Numbered from the stretch's first letter, positions 24,421 to 32,955 are shown. The stretch is 33,268 bases of DNA from Cyanobium sp. NIES-981 (GCA_945901765.1 CAMDLO010000018.1:1-33268), one strand, 5' to 3'. The notes: generated by a model from the sequence alone, not told the origin. Numbers and translations are program-made.

Positions 24421-25589
24421 CAGCGCAGCTGATCCACCAGGCGGTGCAGATCCTGCAGCTGCGCTTCAATGCTGTCCGTCAGTCGGAACTGGACCAGGGC
24501 CCGCTCCAGGTTGTGGCGGGGGTGCCGGCACTTGAAGTAGCGGTTGCCGGCGAGATGGTCGCTGAAGAAGCGCAGACCGAGCTCGAAGCTGATCAGCCGC
24601 ACCGCATCGACCACAAGGTCAAGGTCGGCGTCCGTGAGGATCGGTCTGGCCAGCTCCAGATAGCCGCTCAGCATCGGACGGGCCAGATCCAGATCGAGAT
24701 GAACCGTCTCCAGATCCGTGGCGTCCTCGCCGGCGGGATTGCAGCCGGAGCGGAGGCAGTCGCCGATGTCGTAATGCAGAAGGCCGGGCTTGACCGTGTC
24801 CAGGTCCACCAGGGTGACGGCCTGCCCGGTGCGTCGATCCAGCAGGACGTTGTTCACCTTTGGATCGCCATGGATCGGGCGCAGACGCAGCCTGCCGCTG
24901 GCCAGGGCTTCCTCCAGCACCGGTGCCAGGGAGCGTCGCCGCTCGATCGCCTCATGGCAGAGGCGTTCCGCCGGGTCCAACGGCAGTTTCCGGACCGCCA
25001 GCAGCGCGTCGTAAGCGTCCAGGTAGCCCGGGGTGACATGGAACCCCTCCAAGGTGTCGTGCAGCCGATCGCAGGGCAGGTCGTGGATCAAGCGGTGGAA
25101 CCCGCCGAGGGCACGCCCCACCTCCGCTGCCAGGTCCGGGCTTGAGACGCGCTCGTGGCAGATCGTGTCGGACACGTAGGTGAGCAGCCGCCAGCATTCG
25201 CCATGGCGCTCCAGCCAGGGTCGGGAGGGGCTGCCGGCTTCGCTGAGACGGGTCGGCACCAACCGGGGCAGTTCCCAGCGCCGGGGCTGGTCGGCCTGGG
25301 GCCAGTCCCGCTGGCCGGCGTGATCGCTCAGCATGGCCAGATTGGCCATCACCAGGTCGGGGCGGGTGAAGATTCCGGTGTTCAGCCGTTGCAGTACGAA
25401 CTGCTCGCCGGCTTCGCAGCGCAGCAGATAGGTGTCGTTGACATTGCCGCTACCCAGCGGCGAGAGCGCCGCCACCGGTGATGGCAGCTCGAAACTGCTG
25501 GCGATCGCAGCCAGGGAGGGGGCCCCACCGTCGAGCAGGGCGAGGGGGGGGCTGACGAGGCCTGGCTGGGGCGCACTGGTGCTGGGCAT
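24420..25589 (-). CDS. Phosphotransferase of the APH/NahK-like type
   Basis: The 389-aa soluble kinase belongs to the aminoglycoside-phosphotransferase fold. SPLGSGNVNDTYLLRCEAGEQFVLQRLNTGIF is close to the N-terminal lobe of N-acetylhexosamine 1-kinase-like proteins, in which ILQRIN replaces the ordinary VAIK strand. The catalytic loop is IHGDPKVNNVLLD, and the Mg-binding motif is LVDLDTVKPGLLHYDIGDCLRSG. Both active-site aspartates are present. The probable reaction is ATP-dependent phosphorylation of a sugar or amino sugar; antibiotic resistance is unlikely given the subfamily. It forms a two-gene unit with the DOMON-like gene. Upstream 135 bp hold a hairpin for prlC and no other gene. Confidence 0.8.
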   Translation of the reverse strand: MPSTSAPQPGLVSPPLALLDGGAPSLAAIASSFELPSPVAALSPLGSGNVNDTYLLRCEAGEQFVLQRLNTGIFTRPDLVMANLAMLSDHAGQRDWPQADQPRRWELPRLVPTRLSEAGSPSRPWLERHGECWRLLTYVSDTICHERVSSPDLAAEVGRALGGFHRLIHDLPCDRLHDTLEGFHVTPGYLDAYDALLAVRKLPLDPAERLCHEAIERRRSLAPVLEEALASGRLRLRPIHGDPKVNNVLLDRRTGQAVTLVDLDTVKPGLLHYDIGDCLRSGCNPAGEDATDLETVHLDLDLARPMLSGYLELARPILTDADLDLVVDAVRLISFELGLRFFSDHLAGNRYFKCRHPRHNLERALVQFRLTDSIEAQLQDLHRLVDQLR

Positions 25590-25687
25590 GGGCCCATCTT
25601 CCCGGCCCCGGGGTGTCCTGGCGTGCGGCGTCGGCCTCTTTCCCGGATGGCTGCCACCCCAGGGGCGGTTGCATGGCCTCTGGCGAT

Positions 25688-25709
25688 CCCCAGGGCTGAT
25701 CAGCTGGGG
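25688..25709 (-). terminator. Possible terminator stem after prlC
   Basis: CCCCAG (25688-25693) and CTGGGG (25704-25709) are a perfect 6-bp inverted repeat. Its loop contains the palindrome CTGATCAG. It lies 16 bp past the prlC stop on the minus strand, without a T-tract. Confidence 0.35.
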
Positions 25710-25724
25710 GTGGCAGGCCCCGGA

Positions 25725-27860
25725 TCAGGCCCCGCGCAGGCCCGAATGGCGGATCAGGGCTTCACTGCTGGGGGGGCGGCCGCGGAACGCTTCGAAGATC
25801 TCCGCCGGCGAGCGGCTGCCGCCCAGGGCGAGCACGGTGTCGCGGAAACGGCGGCCGGTGGCCACCACCGCGGCTTCCACGTCCAGCCCCACCTCCTCGA
25901 AGGCGCTGAAGGCGTCGGCGCTGAGCACCTCGGCCCACTTGTAGGAGTAGTAGCCGGCCGAATAGCCGCCGGCGAAGATGTGGCTGAAGGCGCAGAGGAA
26001 GGCGTCTTCAGTGATCGGCTCCAGCACCGTGGTGGTGCGGGCGATCGCCCGGCGCAGCTGATCCGGGGTCTGGCCGCAGTCCGGGCTCCACACACTGTGC
26101 AGGCGCAGATCCACCAGGGCGAAATGGACCTGGCGCAGGGTGGCGCTGCCCCCCATGAAGGTGCGGGCCGCCAGCAGCTTCTGGTACTCGGCCTCGGGCA
26201 GGGGTTCGCCCGTCTGCCAGTGGCGGGCCATGCCCATCAGGGTGGCGCGGTCGTAGCACCAGTTCTCCATGAACTGGCTGGGCAGCTCCACCGCATCCCA
26301 CTCCACGTTGTTGATGCCGGCGGCCTGGGGCCGCTCCACGGTGGTGAGCATGTGCTGCAGGCCGTGACCAAACTCGTGGAAGAGGGTCTCCACCTCCTCG
26401 AAGGTCATCAGGCTGGGGGTTTCCCCCACCGGCGGGCTCTGGTTGCAGATCAGGTAGGCCACCGGCAACACCGGCTCGCCTGATGGGGTGCGGGAGCGGC
26501 CCAGACATTCATCCATCCAGGCGCCGCCGCGCTTGCTGCCCGGCCGGCTGAAGGGGTCGAGGTAGAAGCCCGCCAGGGGGGCGCCGCTGCTCCCGTCGAG
26601 CACGCGGAAATAGCGAACGTCGGGATGCCAGGTGGGGGCCTCGCCCGGATCGGTGCTGACGATCCGGATGTCGAACAGGCGCTGGCTGAGGCCGAACAGG
26701 CCCTGGAGAACCTGTTCCAGCGGGAACCAGGGCCGCAGCGCTTCGCTGTCGAGCTCGAAGCTCTCCTGCCGCAGTTTCTCGGCCCAGTAGGCCACATCCC
26801 AGGGCTTGAGGTCGCCGGCTTCCGGGGCGCCATGGCGGCGGGCGATGGCGCGAAGCTGCTCCAGTTCCTGCTGGGCTGCCGGGAAGGCGGCGGCACGCAG
26901 GTCCTCCAGCAGCTGTTCCACCTCGGCCACGCTGCCGGCCATCTTGCTGGCCAGGCTCACCGCGGCCCAGTTGGCGTAGCCCAGGCGCCGCGCTTGCTCG
27001 CTCCGCAGGCTGAGGATCCGTTCGATCAGCGGGCGGTTGTCGAGCTCGCCGCTGGAGGCCCGGGCCACCTGGGCGCGATACACGGTCGCGCGCAGGTCGC
27101 TGCGGGCGCTGTATTTGAGGAAGGGCATCACCCGCGGCATGTCGAGCCCCAGCAGCCAGGGGCCGTGCTCGGCGGTGGCGTCGGCGTCGGCGGGCTCCTG
27201 GCCGGCCTGGCGGGCGGCCTGGGCCAGCAGCTCCCGGAGGCTGTCGGGGAGGCCGGCCACCTCGGCCGGATCGCTCAAGCGCAGGCTCCAGCCGTTGGTG
27301 GCATCGAGCACGTGGTTGCCGAAATCGCTGGCCAACCGGGCCAGCTCGGCGGTGGCGGCATTGAAGGCCTCCTGCTCTGCTCCGCTGAGGCCCACGCCGC
27401 GCAGCTCCATGTCGCGGCGCTCGGCCGCCAGGATGCGCAGCTGGGTGGCATCGAGCGACTGGTCCTGCTCCAGCAGCTGGCCCAGGGCCCGGTAGATCAC
27501 GGCGCTCTGGCCGGCCCGGCTCCCGAAAGCCACCACGGCCTCCTGCTGGCGCTGGTGGGCGTCACGCAGCTCGGCGCTGTTGCACACGCCATTGAGGTGG
27601 CTCACCACCCCCCAGCTCCAGCGCAGCCGTTCACCGAGGTGGTGCAGGGGATCCAGCACCTCTGCCCAGTCGAGTTGGGCTCCGCCCTGGTGTGTCTCCC
27701 CCAGCCGTTGTTCCAGTCGCTGCTCCAGCTGGTTGAGCTCTCCATGGAGCTGAGCGAGCAGTTCGGGAATGGCCGTGTTCACCTGTTCGGCCGTGATGGC
27801 TTCGAACGGGGGAAGTCCCTTCCCCAGCAGCAGGGGAGAGGAACTGGAGGCGGTGGCCAT
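25725..27860 (-). CDS. prlC: Oligopeptidase A (M3 metallopeptidase)
   Basis: This M3-family zinc peptidase of about 711 aa degrades short peptides, including cleaved signal peptides, in the cytosol. The zinc motif HExxH is present in ETLFHEFGHGLQHML, with the third ligand in EWDAVELPSQFMENW. FYLDPFSRPGSKRGGAWMD and AGGYSAGYYSYKWAEVLSADAFSAFEE are conserved M3A stretches. The N-terminus (LLLGKGLPPFEAITAEQV) is typical of PrlC rather than PepF. The track start (27869) is a GTG; the ATG at 27860 is preferred. It lies 54 bp downstream of ndhD on the same strand and may be co-transcribed with it. Confidence 0.95.
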   Translation of the reverse strand: MATASSSSPLLLGKGLPPFEAITAEQVNTAIPELLAQLHGELNQLEQRLEQRLGETHQGGAQLDWAEVLDPLHHLGERLRWSWGVVSHLNGVCNSAELRDAHQRQQEAVVAFGSRAGQSAVIYRALGQLLEQDQSLDATQLRILAAERRDMELRGVGLSGAEQEAFNAATAELARLASDFGNHVLDATNGWSLRLSDPAEVAGLPDSLRELLAQAARQAGQEPADADATAEHGPWLLGLDMPRVMPFLKYSARSDLRATVYRAQVARASSGELDNRPLIERILSLRSEQARRLGYANWAAVSLASKMAGSVAEVEQLLEDLRAAAFPAAQQELEQLRAIARRHGAPEAGDLKPWDVAYWAEKLRQESFELDSEALRPWFPLEQVLQGLFGLSQRLFDIRIVSTDPGEAPTWHPDVRYFRVLDGSSGAPLAGFYLDPFSRPGSKRGGAWMDECLGRSRTPSGEPVLPVAYLICNQSPPVGETPSLMTFEEVETLFHEFGHGLQHMLTTVERPQAAGINNVEWDAVELPSQFMENWCYDRATLMGMARHWQTGEPLPEAEYQKLLAARTFMGGSATLRQVHFALVDLRLHSVWSPDCGQTPDQLRRAIARTTTVLEPITEDAFLCAFSHIFAGGYSAGYYSYKWAEVLSADAFSAFEEVGLDVEAAVVATGRRFRDTVLALGGSRSPAEIFEAFRGRPPSSEALIRHSGLRGA

Positions 27861-27914
27861 GGCTGGCACTGCAACTGGTGGCCATTTCAGGGCATGGCCA
27901 GGCCGACCCGTGGT

Positions 27915-29549
27915 TCAGCCGAAGGGGGGAAGCCGACCTGCCGCCACGGCCAACCCCTGGAGCAGCTGGGTGGAGAGGGCATTGGTGCTGGCCTCATAGA
28001 GATCGATCGCCACCCTCGGCCAGAAGCCGATCACCAGGGTCGGCACCAGCAGCGTCAGGCCGATCACCAGCTCCCGGGGCCGCATGTCGCCGGTGCTGGC
28101 CAGGGCCGGGATCCGGGGGCCGAAGAACACCCGCCTGCAGAGGCTGAGCAGGTACACAGGGGTGAGCACCAGGCCGATCGCCGCCAGCACGATGGTGATC
28201 ACCCGGAAGCCGGTGGTGAAGCCGTTGTTGGCTGTGACGCCAAGGAACACGGTGATTTCGCTGACAAAACCGCTCATCCCGGGCAGGGCCAGAGATGCCA
28301 GACAGCTGGCAAGGAAAAAGGCAAAGGTGATCGGCAGGGCTTTGGCCAGCCCACCCATGTTCGGGATGGAAAGTGTTTCGGTGCGTTCGTAGAACACCCC
28401 GGTCACGAAAAACATTGCCGCCGCAATCAGCCCGTGGCTGATCATCTGCAGCATCGCCCCGCTCATGCCCAGGGCATCAATCGCTCCGATGCCCAGCAGC
28501 ACAAAGCCCATGTGACTCACCGAACTGCAGGCGATCCTGCGTTTCACGTTGTCCTGGGCGAAGGCGTTGAGCGCGCCGTAGACGATGTTCACGATTCCCA
28601 GCACGATCAGGGCCGGAGCCAGGGTCAGATGGGCTTCAGGGAGCATCTGCACGTTGAACCGCAACAGGGCATAGCCCCCCATCTTCAGAAGCACGCCGGC
28701 CAGCAGCATCGACACCGGGGCATTGGCCTCGCCATGGGCGTCGGGCAGCCAGGTGTGCAAGGGGAACATGGGCAGCTTCACCCCGAAGCCCACGAGGAAA
28801 CCGAGGTAGCAGAGCAGGCCAAAGGTGCCGCCGGCACTGCGGCCAGCCAGTTCGCTCAGGTTGAAGGTGAAAGGACCGTTGAAGGCCAGAGCCAGCCCGC
28901 TCACCAGGATCAGCAGAGAGGCGGTGGCGGTGTAGAGGATGAACTTGGTGGCGGCATATTGACGTTGCTTGCCACCCCAGATGGCGATCAGCAGGTAGAC
29001 CGGCACCAGCTCCAGTTCCCAGGCCAGGAAAAACAGCAGGAAATCGTGGGAGAGGAACACCAGCCCCTGGGCCGAGGCCTGCACCAGCATCAGGGCGAAA
29101 TAGAGGCGGCTCTTGCGGCTGATGTTCCAGCTGGCGGCCACTGAGAGCAGGGTGACCAGGCCCGAAAGCACCACCAGCGGAGCGGAGAGTCCATCCGCTG
29201 CCAGGGACCACTCCAGACCGAGCGCTGGCACCCAGCTGAGCCGTTCGACCAGTTGCAGCTCCTGGCTGCCCCCATCAAAGTGCTGGCTGAAGCACACCAG
29301 CATCAGGCCCAGGTCCGCGGCCAGGGTGCCGAGGGCCAGGGTGCGGGGCAGGCGTGGATCGCTGCCATCCCCGGGCAGCAGGGGCATCAGCAGGGCGACC
29401 GCGGCAGGCAGCAGCACGATCAGGCTGAGCCAGGGGAACGCTGTTGTGGCCTGGCTTGCTCCAGCTTCCAGCGTCTGAATCGGTTGCTGCACCGCAGCGA
29501 TGCTCGTGATGGACGCGGCCAGACTGGGCAGGTAGGCGTCCATCAGCAT
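27915..29549 (-). CDS. ndhD: NAD(P)H-quinone oxidoreductase chain 4 (NdhD)
   Basis: NdhD is one of the antiporter-like membrane subunits of the cyanobacterial NDH-1 complex, used in respiration and in cyclic electron flow around photosystem I. The protein of about 544 aa has 14 or so membrane segments. Conserved charged residues include the Glu in [20 protein letters not shown], Lys in ATKFILYTA and Lys in [41 protein letters not shown]. The match to NdhD1-type subunits (NDH-1L) looks better than to the CO2-uptake paralogues, but this needs a tree. ATGs at 29549 and 29543 are both possible starts. A perfect 8-bp inverted repeat lies 86 bp upstream. Confidence 0.95.
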   Translation of the reverse strand: MLMDAYLPSLAASITSIAAVQQPIQTLEAGASQATTAFPWLSLIVLLPAAVALLMPLLPGDGSDPRLPRTLALGTLAADLGLMLVCFSQHFDGGSQELQLVERLSWVPALGLEWSLAADGLSAPLVVLSGLVTLLSVAASWNISRKSRLYFALMLVQASAQGLVFLSHDFLLFFLAWELELVPVYLLIAIWGGKQRQYAATKFILYTATASLLILVSGLALAFNGPFTFNLSELAGRSAGGTFGLLCYLGFLVGFGVKLPMFPLHTWLPDAHGEANAPVSMLLAGVLLKMGGYALLRFNVQMLPEAHLTLAPALIVLGIVNIVYGALNAFAQDNVKRRIACSSVSHMGFVLLGIGAIDALGMSGAMLQMISHGLIAAAMFFVTGVFYERTETLSIPNMGGLAKALPITFAFFLASCLASLALPGMSGFVSEITVFLGVTANNGFTTGFRVITIVLAAIGLVLTPVYLLSLCRRVFFGPRIPALASTGDMRPRELVIGLTLLVPTLVIGFWPRVAIDLYEASTNALSTQLLQGLAVAAGRLPPFG

Positions 29550-29634
29550 CCGGGCCGGGTGGTGCGTGGGTGGAAAACCGAGCCGGAGCACGGTGCTTCA
29601 CCGGAAACACCACGTTACCAGTTGAGACCGGGCG

Positions 29635-29654
29635 CCTGAGTACAACTACTCAGG
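29635..29654. repeat. Perfect 8-bp inverted repeat upstream of ndhD
   Basis: CCTGAGTA-CAAC-TACTCAGG is a perfect inverted repeat in the gap between ndhD and the outer-membrane protein gene. It sits 86 bp before the ndhD start and has no T-tract on either side. Its symmetry and promoter-side position suit a regulator operator. The rest of the 200-bp gap holds a terminator and no recognisable gene. Confidence 0.55.
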
Positions 29655-29740
29655 GGGTGCTGCCATCTGCTGTCCTCTGTGGTGTCGGGTCGCTCGGTCC
29701 AGCGCCGGATGCGGTGTGCCGTCTCCAGAGCTGTCAGGGT

Positions 29741-29768
29741 AAAAAAAAGAGCGGCCGGAGCCGCTCTT
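29741..29768 (-). terminator. Intrinsic terminator of the outer-membrane protein gene
   Basis: On the minus strand AGAGCGGC-TCCG-GCCGCTCT, an 8-bp perfect stem with a 4-nt loop, is followed by a run of T's. It begins about 40 bp after the stop codon and is the best rho-independent terminator in the window. Confidence 0.88.
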
Positions 29769-29808
29769 GATGGGGTTTATGGGTTGCTGCCGGATGGGCA
29801 GGCCAGGC

Positions 29809-30774
29809 TCACCAGAGGCCGCGGATCGGGGCGGGGGCAGGTGCCGGGGCCGGAGCGGGCTCGCGATACACGGGTGCGGGGGCAGGTGCGGGCTCGGGAG
29901 CGGGGGTGATCACCGCTTCTTCCACCACCGCAACGGCGGGACCGCCGAACCGGTAGCGGGCACCGATCTTGAAGCCCCACTGGTTGAGGGCGTCGTAGCT
30001 GGTGCGGCCCACGTTGAAGGACTCGGCACCCTGGTACACCGCCTCGGCGTACACATCGGTGTTCCAGTTCACTCCATAGGCCACACCCACCTTGGCCTGC
30101 CAGCCAAACAGGTCGACGTTGCCGTTGCCGGTGCGGATGCGATCCGTCACCTGGCCGTTGACCACACGCTCAATCGTGTTGTTGCCCCAGTTCTGGTTGA
30201 TCCAGCCGATGCCGCCACCGATGTAGGGGGTGAATCGGGTGCCGGTGCTGATGTCCCAGTAGGCGCTGGCCATGATGCCGTTCTGGTTGCCGCCGCTGGT
30301 GTTGCGGGCTTGCCAGTTGCGACGGAACTTGATGTCATCCACACCATTGCGGTTGTAGATGTAGGTCAGCTCGGTACGAATCGGGCCGAAGTCATAGCCG
30401 ACACCGGCATCGAGGGCGAAGCCACCGGAGGTCTCAAACTTCAGATTGGGATCCGGACGGTTGGGACGACGCACGCGGCCGTCGATGTCGTTGGGCCAGG
30501 TGCCGCCGATGCCGAGCGTGCCGTAGAAACCGGTGCCCTGTTCGTAGATCACGGCTTCTTCCACGATCACTGAGCTCTGGGCCACCTGGTTGGCCTGAGC
30601 AACGAGCTCGTTGCCGTCAGCGGCGACTGCAGCCTCGGCAAGGGTCGTCTGCGCGGCAGGGGCGGCGGCATCAGCATTGGCTTCGCCAGCGCGCACAGGG
30701 GAGCCGGTGACGATGCTGGTGAAGGCGGTCACACCAGCGGCGGAGAGAAACGCTGCTTTTTGCAAAGCGCGCAT
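29809..30774 (-). CDS. Outer-membrane beta-barrel protein with Pro-Ala tail
   Basis: The 321-aa precursor has a signal peptide (MRALQKAAFLSAAGVTAFTSIVTGSPVRA), an Ala-rich stretch of about 45 residues, and an eight-strand-like OmpA/porin-family barrel. Barrel strands include GFYGTLGIGGTW, FALDAGVGYDFGPIRTELTYIYN, TRFTPYIGGGIGWINQ, AKVGVAYGVNWNTDVYAEAVYQ and QWGFKIGARYRFGG. After the last strand comes a Pro-Ala-rich tail (TPAPEPAPAPAPVYREPAPAPAP) ending IRGLW, without the peptidoglycan-binding domain expected after such a hinge. It is monocistronic, with a strong terminator and a 7-bp inverted repeat upstream. The function is unknown; it could be a small porin or structural barrel. Confidence 0.85.
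   Translation of the reverse strand: MRALQKAAFLSAAGVTAFTSIVTGSPVRAGEANADAAAPAAQTTLAEAAVAADGNELVAQANQVAQSSVIVEEAVIYEQGTGFYGTLGIGGTWPNDIDGRVRRPNRPDPNLKFETSGGFALDAGVGYDFGPIRTELTYIYNRNGVDDIKFRRNWQARNTSGGNQNGIMASAYWDISTGTRFTPYIGGGIGWINQNWGNNTIERVVNGQVTDRIRTGNGNVDLFGWQAKVGVAYGVNWNTDVYAEAVYQGAESFNVGRTSYDALNQWGFKIGARYRFGGPAVAVVEEAVITPAPEPAPAPAPVYREPAPAPAPAPAPIRGLW
29812..29907 (-). repeat. Pro-Ala repeat tract in the beta-barrel tail
   Basis: The last 32 codons are mainly alternating Pro and Ala codons in GC-rich direct repeats, encoding (PA)n blocks split by VYRE. In OmpA-type proteins such tracts are hinges between barrel and cell-wall domain. Confidence 0.7.
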
Positions 30775-30808
30775 AGCAAGGGGAGTGCGGAATGCGCTTT
30801 AAGCACAC

Positions 30809-30840
30809 ACCACAGTGCTGGGTTCTGCTTGATGTGGTGG
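30809..30840. repeat. 7-bp inverted repeat upstream of the beta-barrel gene
   Basis: CACCACA (30809-30815) and TGTGGTG (30834-30840) are a perfect inverted repeat with an 18-nt spacer, 35-66 bp before the beta-barrel start. It could be an operator or a leader hairpin; a shorter AGCAC...GTGCT repeat overlaps its left arm. The 123-bp gap has no other feature. Confidence 0.35.
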
Positions 30841-30897
30841 GCCAGCTTTGTTGCTGTCCTTGGTTTTCTCTGAGGCCGGTGTTTCTTTGGCCCCGCT

Positions 30898-31866
30898 TCA
30901 GATTTGCTGACCGCTGTCGATTCCGCTCGGTAGCTGCTGCCAACGGCTGCCGTCCTGCTGCACGGTGAGCAGCTCCGCACGTGACTCCACCCCGGCCCGA
31001 TGCCACGCCAGCACCATGGCCTTGGCCACGCCCTCGGCGAGATCCGGTCTGCAGAGCGCCAGCAGGCTGGGCCCGGCACCGCTGATCACACACCCCCATG
31101 CACCAGCTTCTATCGCGGCGTCGCGCACTTTCGTGCCACCGACAATCAATCCCCAGCGATAGGGCTCATGCAGCCGATCGTGCATGCCATCGGTGATCAG
31201 ATCGCCGTTGCCGGTGCGCAAGCCCTGAAGCAGCAGGGTGAGGGCTCCCAGGTTCATCACCGCATCGCCCACCGGGATGGCCTTCGGCAGGGCTCGCCGT
31301 GCCTCGCTGGTGGTGAGCCGCAGGGCGGGAATCGCCACAACCGCCATCACCTGCGTCGACCACTCGCAGCGCACGACCCGCCAGCGATGCGATGCCGCCC
31401 GGGCGGTCATGCACAGGCCGCCCACCAGGGATGGCACCACGTTGTCGGGATGGCCTTCAATGTCAATCGCCAGCTCCAACAGTTTTTCCTTGCTCAGCGG
31501 CTCACCAACCAGCGCGTTGGCACCGATCAGCCCTGCCACGATGGCGGTGGCGCTGCTGCCCAGGCCGCGGGCGGGAGGCACCGCCAACCGCACCCTTGCC
31601 TCCAGCCCCATCGGGGCTTCGTCCGCCTCTTTCCACACGCGCTGCGCGGATCGGTAGATCAGGTTGTCCGGGCCGCCGCGCAGATGGGCGCCCTCACTGC
31701 CCTCAATGATCAGGTCGAAGCGATGGCCGTCGCCTTCGATGCAGCGCAGTTCAAAGACGTTGTCCAGCTCAAGCGCCGCACCGAGGCAGTCAAAGCCCGG
31801 CCCGATGTTCGCCGTCGTCGCCGGCACGTGAACCACCACACCTTGGCCGACCCGGGGGCGCGCCAT
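30898..31866 (-). CDS. thrB: Homoserine kinase
   Basis: ThrB phosphorylates homoserine with ATP on the way to threonine. The 322-aa protein is a GHMP kinase with VVVHVPATTANIGPGFDCLGAALEL at the N-terminus and the ATP-binding loop VPPARGLGSSATAIVAGLIGANAL. DIEGHPDNVVPSLVGGLCM and the C-terminal motif GCVISGAGPSLLALC complete the family pattern. The ATG at 31866 is standard. It lies 71 bp downstream of glk on the same strand, in the order thrS-glk-thrB, which I remember as common in marine picocyanobacteria. No strong terminator follows; GGCC...GGCC is the only stem seen. Confidence 0.96.
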   Translation of the reverse strand: MARPRVGQGVVVHVPATTANIGPGFDCLGAALELDNVFELRCIEGDGHRFDLIIEGSEGAHLRGGPDNLIYRSAQRVWKEADEAPMGLEARVRLAVPPARGLGSSATAIVAGLIGANALVGEPLSKEKLLELAIDIEGHPDNVVPSLVGGLCMTARAASHRWRVVRCEWSTQVMAVVAIPALRLTTSEARRALPKAIPVGDAVMNLGALTLLLQGLRTGNGDLITDGMHDRLHEPYRWGLIVGGTKVRDAAIEAGAWGCVISGAGPSLLALCRPDLAEGVAKAMVLAWHRAGVESRAELLTVQQDGSRWQQLPSGIDSGQQI

Positions 31867-31937
31867 ACCGCTCGTTCTGCTGGGGCCAGTGTCTCAGTTC
31901 GCAGTCCCCCCTCGGATTGGGCGTGCTCCCGGGCTGT

Positions 31938-32951
31938 TCAGTCCAGCAGCATCCGCGCCCGGCATGCGGCGCTGAACTGGCCGACGGCGGGGTCTGTGAC
32001 AGCAGTGATCGGCACCGAATCCAGCACCGGGGCGAGGCGGCCCTTGGCCTGGAAGGCCTGCACGAACGGATCACCCTGCAACGCTGTCAGCAGCTTGCCG
32101 GCGGTTCCGCCGGCAAGCCATACTCCGCCCCGGCAGAGACCCGCCAGCGCCAGGTCTCCGGCGACAGCTCCGTAGGCCCTCAGCCAGAGATCGAGCGCCT
32201 TGCTGGCCAGGGGATCCCCTGCTGACGCTGCAGCAGCGACGGCTGCCGGCAGATCGGCAGCCACCTGGCTCTGCAGAGGATGGTCACCCTGTGGATGGTG
32301 CAGCTGCAGCAGCCAGCGGGCCACCGCTCCCAGACCGGTGCCGCTCACCACCCGTTCGATCGACAACCGGTCCAGGTTCAGATCGCTCAACAGCCACTGG
32401 CGCAGCAACCACTCGTCCTGGTTGCGGGCTGCGAATTCGCCATGGCCCGCTTCGCTGGCGATCGCCTGCAGACCTGTCGCCGTCGGAATCCCGAAGGCCA
32501 CCCCCAGACCGGTTCCCGCACCCAGCACCAACAGCGGAGCGCTGCTGTCAGGGTTGCCGGCGCGGATGGTGGCCTGCTGGTTGCCCTGAAGGTGGGGCAG
32601 TCCGTAGATCAGCACTGCGAAATCGTTGACCAGCTCCAGCTTGCCCCTGCCCAGACCGACTGCGGCTGCCAGGGCATCCTGGTCGAGAAGCCAGGGCAAG
32701 TTTGTGAGCCTGGCCTGGCTTCCTTCCACTGGGCCGGCCACCGCGAAGCAGGCGGCGGCTGGCTGGGCAACACGGCCTGGTATTCCCACACCGGCTGAGT
32801 TGAGAAACCGTTGCACCATCGGCTCCAGTTCGGGCCAGTCTGCCGAGATGAAACGCTCAGAGGCCTGCAGCACGAGACGATCGTTTTCGCAGCTGTACAG
32901 CGCCAGCAAGGTTTTGGTGCCGCCTATATCGCCGGCCAGCAGGGTCGTCAT
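31938..32951 (-). CDS. glk: Glucokinase (Glk family)
   Basis: The 337-aa protein is a bacterial Glk-type glucokinase (PF02685), which makes glucose 6-phosphate from glucose and ATP in the cytosol. Motifs are LLAGDIGGTKTLLALYS (phosphate 1), ACFAVAGPVEG, LVNDFAVLIYGLP with the catalytic Asp, VLGAGTGLGVAFG (phosphate 2) and SEAGHGEFAARNQDEW (glucose-binding Glu and His). VWLAGGTAGKLL is the adenosine loop. It is distinct from the ROK protein at 21124-22047, so the genome has at least two glucokinase-like enzymes. Its start lies 33 nt after the present thrS stop, within a region reshaped by a triplicated 17-bp repeat. Confidence 0.95.
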   Translation of the reverse strand: MTTLLAGDIGGTKTLLALYSCENDRLVLQASERFISADWPELEPMVQRFLNSAGVGIPGRVAQPAAACFAVAGPVEGSQARLTNLPWLLDQDALAAAVGLGRGKLELVNDFAVLIYGLPHLQGNQQATIRAGNPDSSAPLLVLGAGTGLGVAFGIPTATGLQAIASEAGHGEFAARNQDEWLLRQWLLSDLNLDRLSIERVVSGTGLGAVARWLLQLHHPQGDHPLQSQVAADLPAAVAAAASAGDPLASKALDLWLRAYGAVAGDLALAGLCRGGVWLAGGTAGKLLTALQGDPFVQAFQAKGRLAPVLDSVPITAVTDPAVGQFSAACRARMLLD

Positions 32952-32955
32952 CGTT

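Noticed and set aside
24420-25589. Antibiotic (aminoglycoside) resistance gene
   Set aside because: The fold is shared, but the ILQRIN-type N-lobe and the HGDPKVNN loop context point to the NahK-like sugar-kinase branch, and no resistance context is present.
26625-29144. 839-aa plus-strand ORF
   Set aside because: It is antisense to prlC and ndhD across their intergenic gap. The His/Gln/Gly-rich sequence has no family signature.
29655-29740. Possible small RNA or tRNA in the gap after the ndhD palindrome
   Set aside because: There is no T-loop consensus, no convincing promoter and no terminator on the plus strand. I see nothing but the palindrome and the terminator of the neighbouring gene.
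6957-32465. Five HIP1 octamers GCGATCGC (6957, 15269, 25501, 26041, 32458)
   Set aside because: Roughly one would be expected by base composition at about 65% GC, so there is mild enrichment, but far below the density in HIP1-rich cyanobacteria. It is not a distinct feature.
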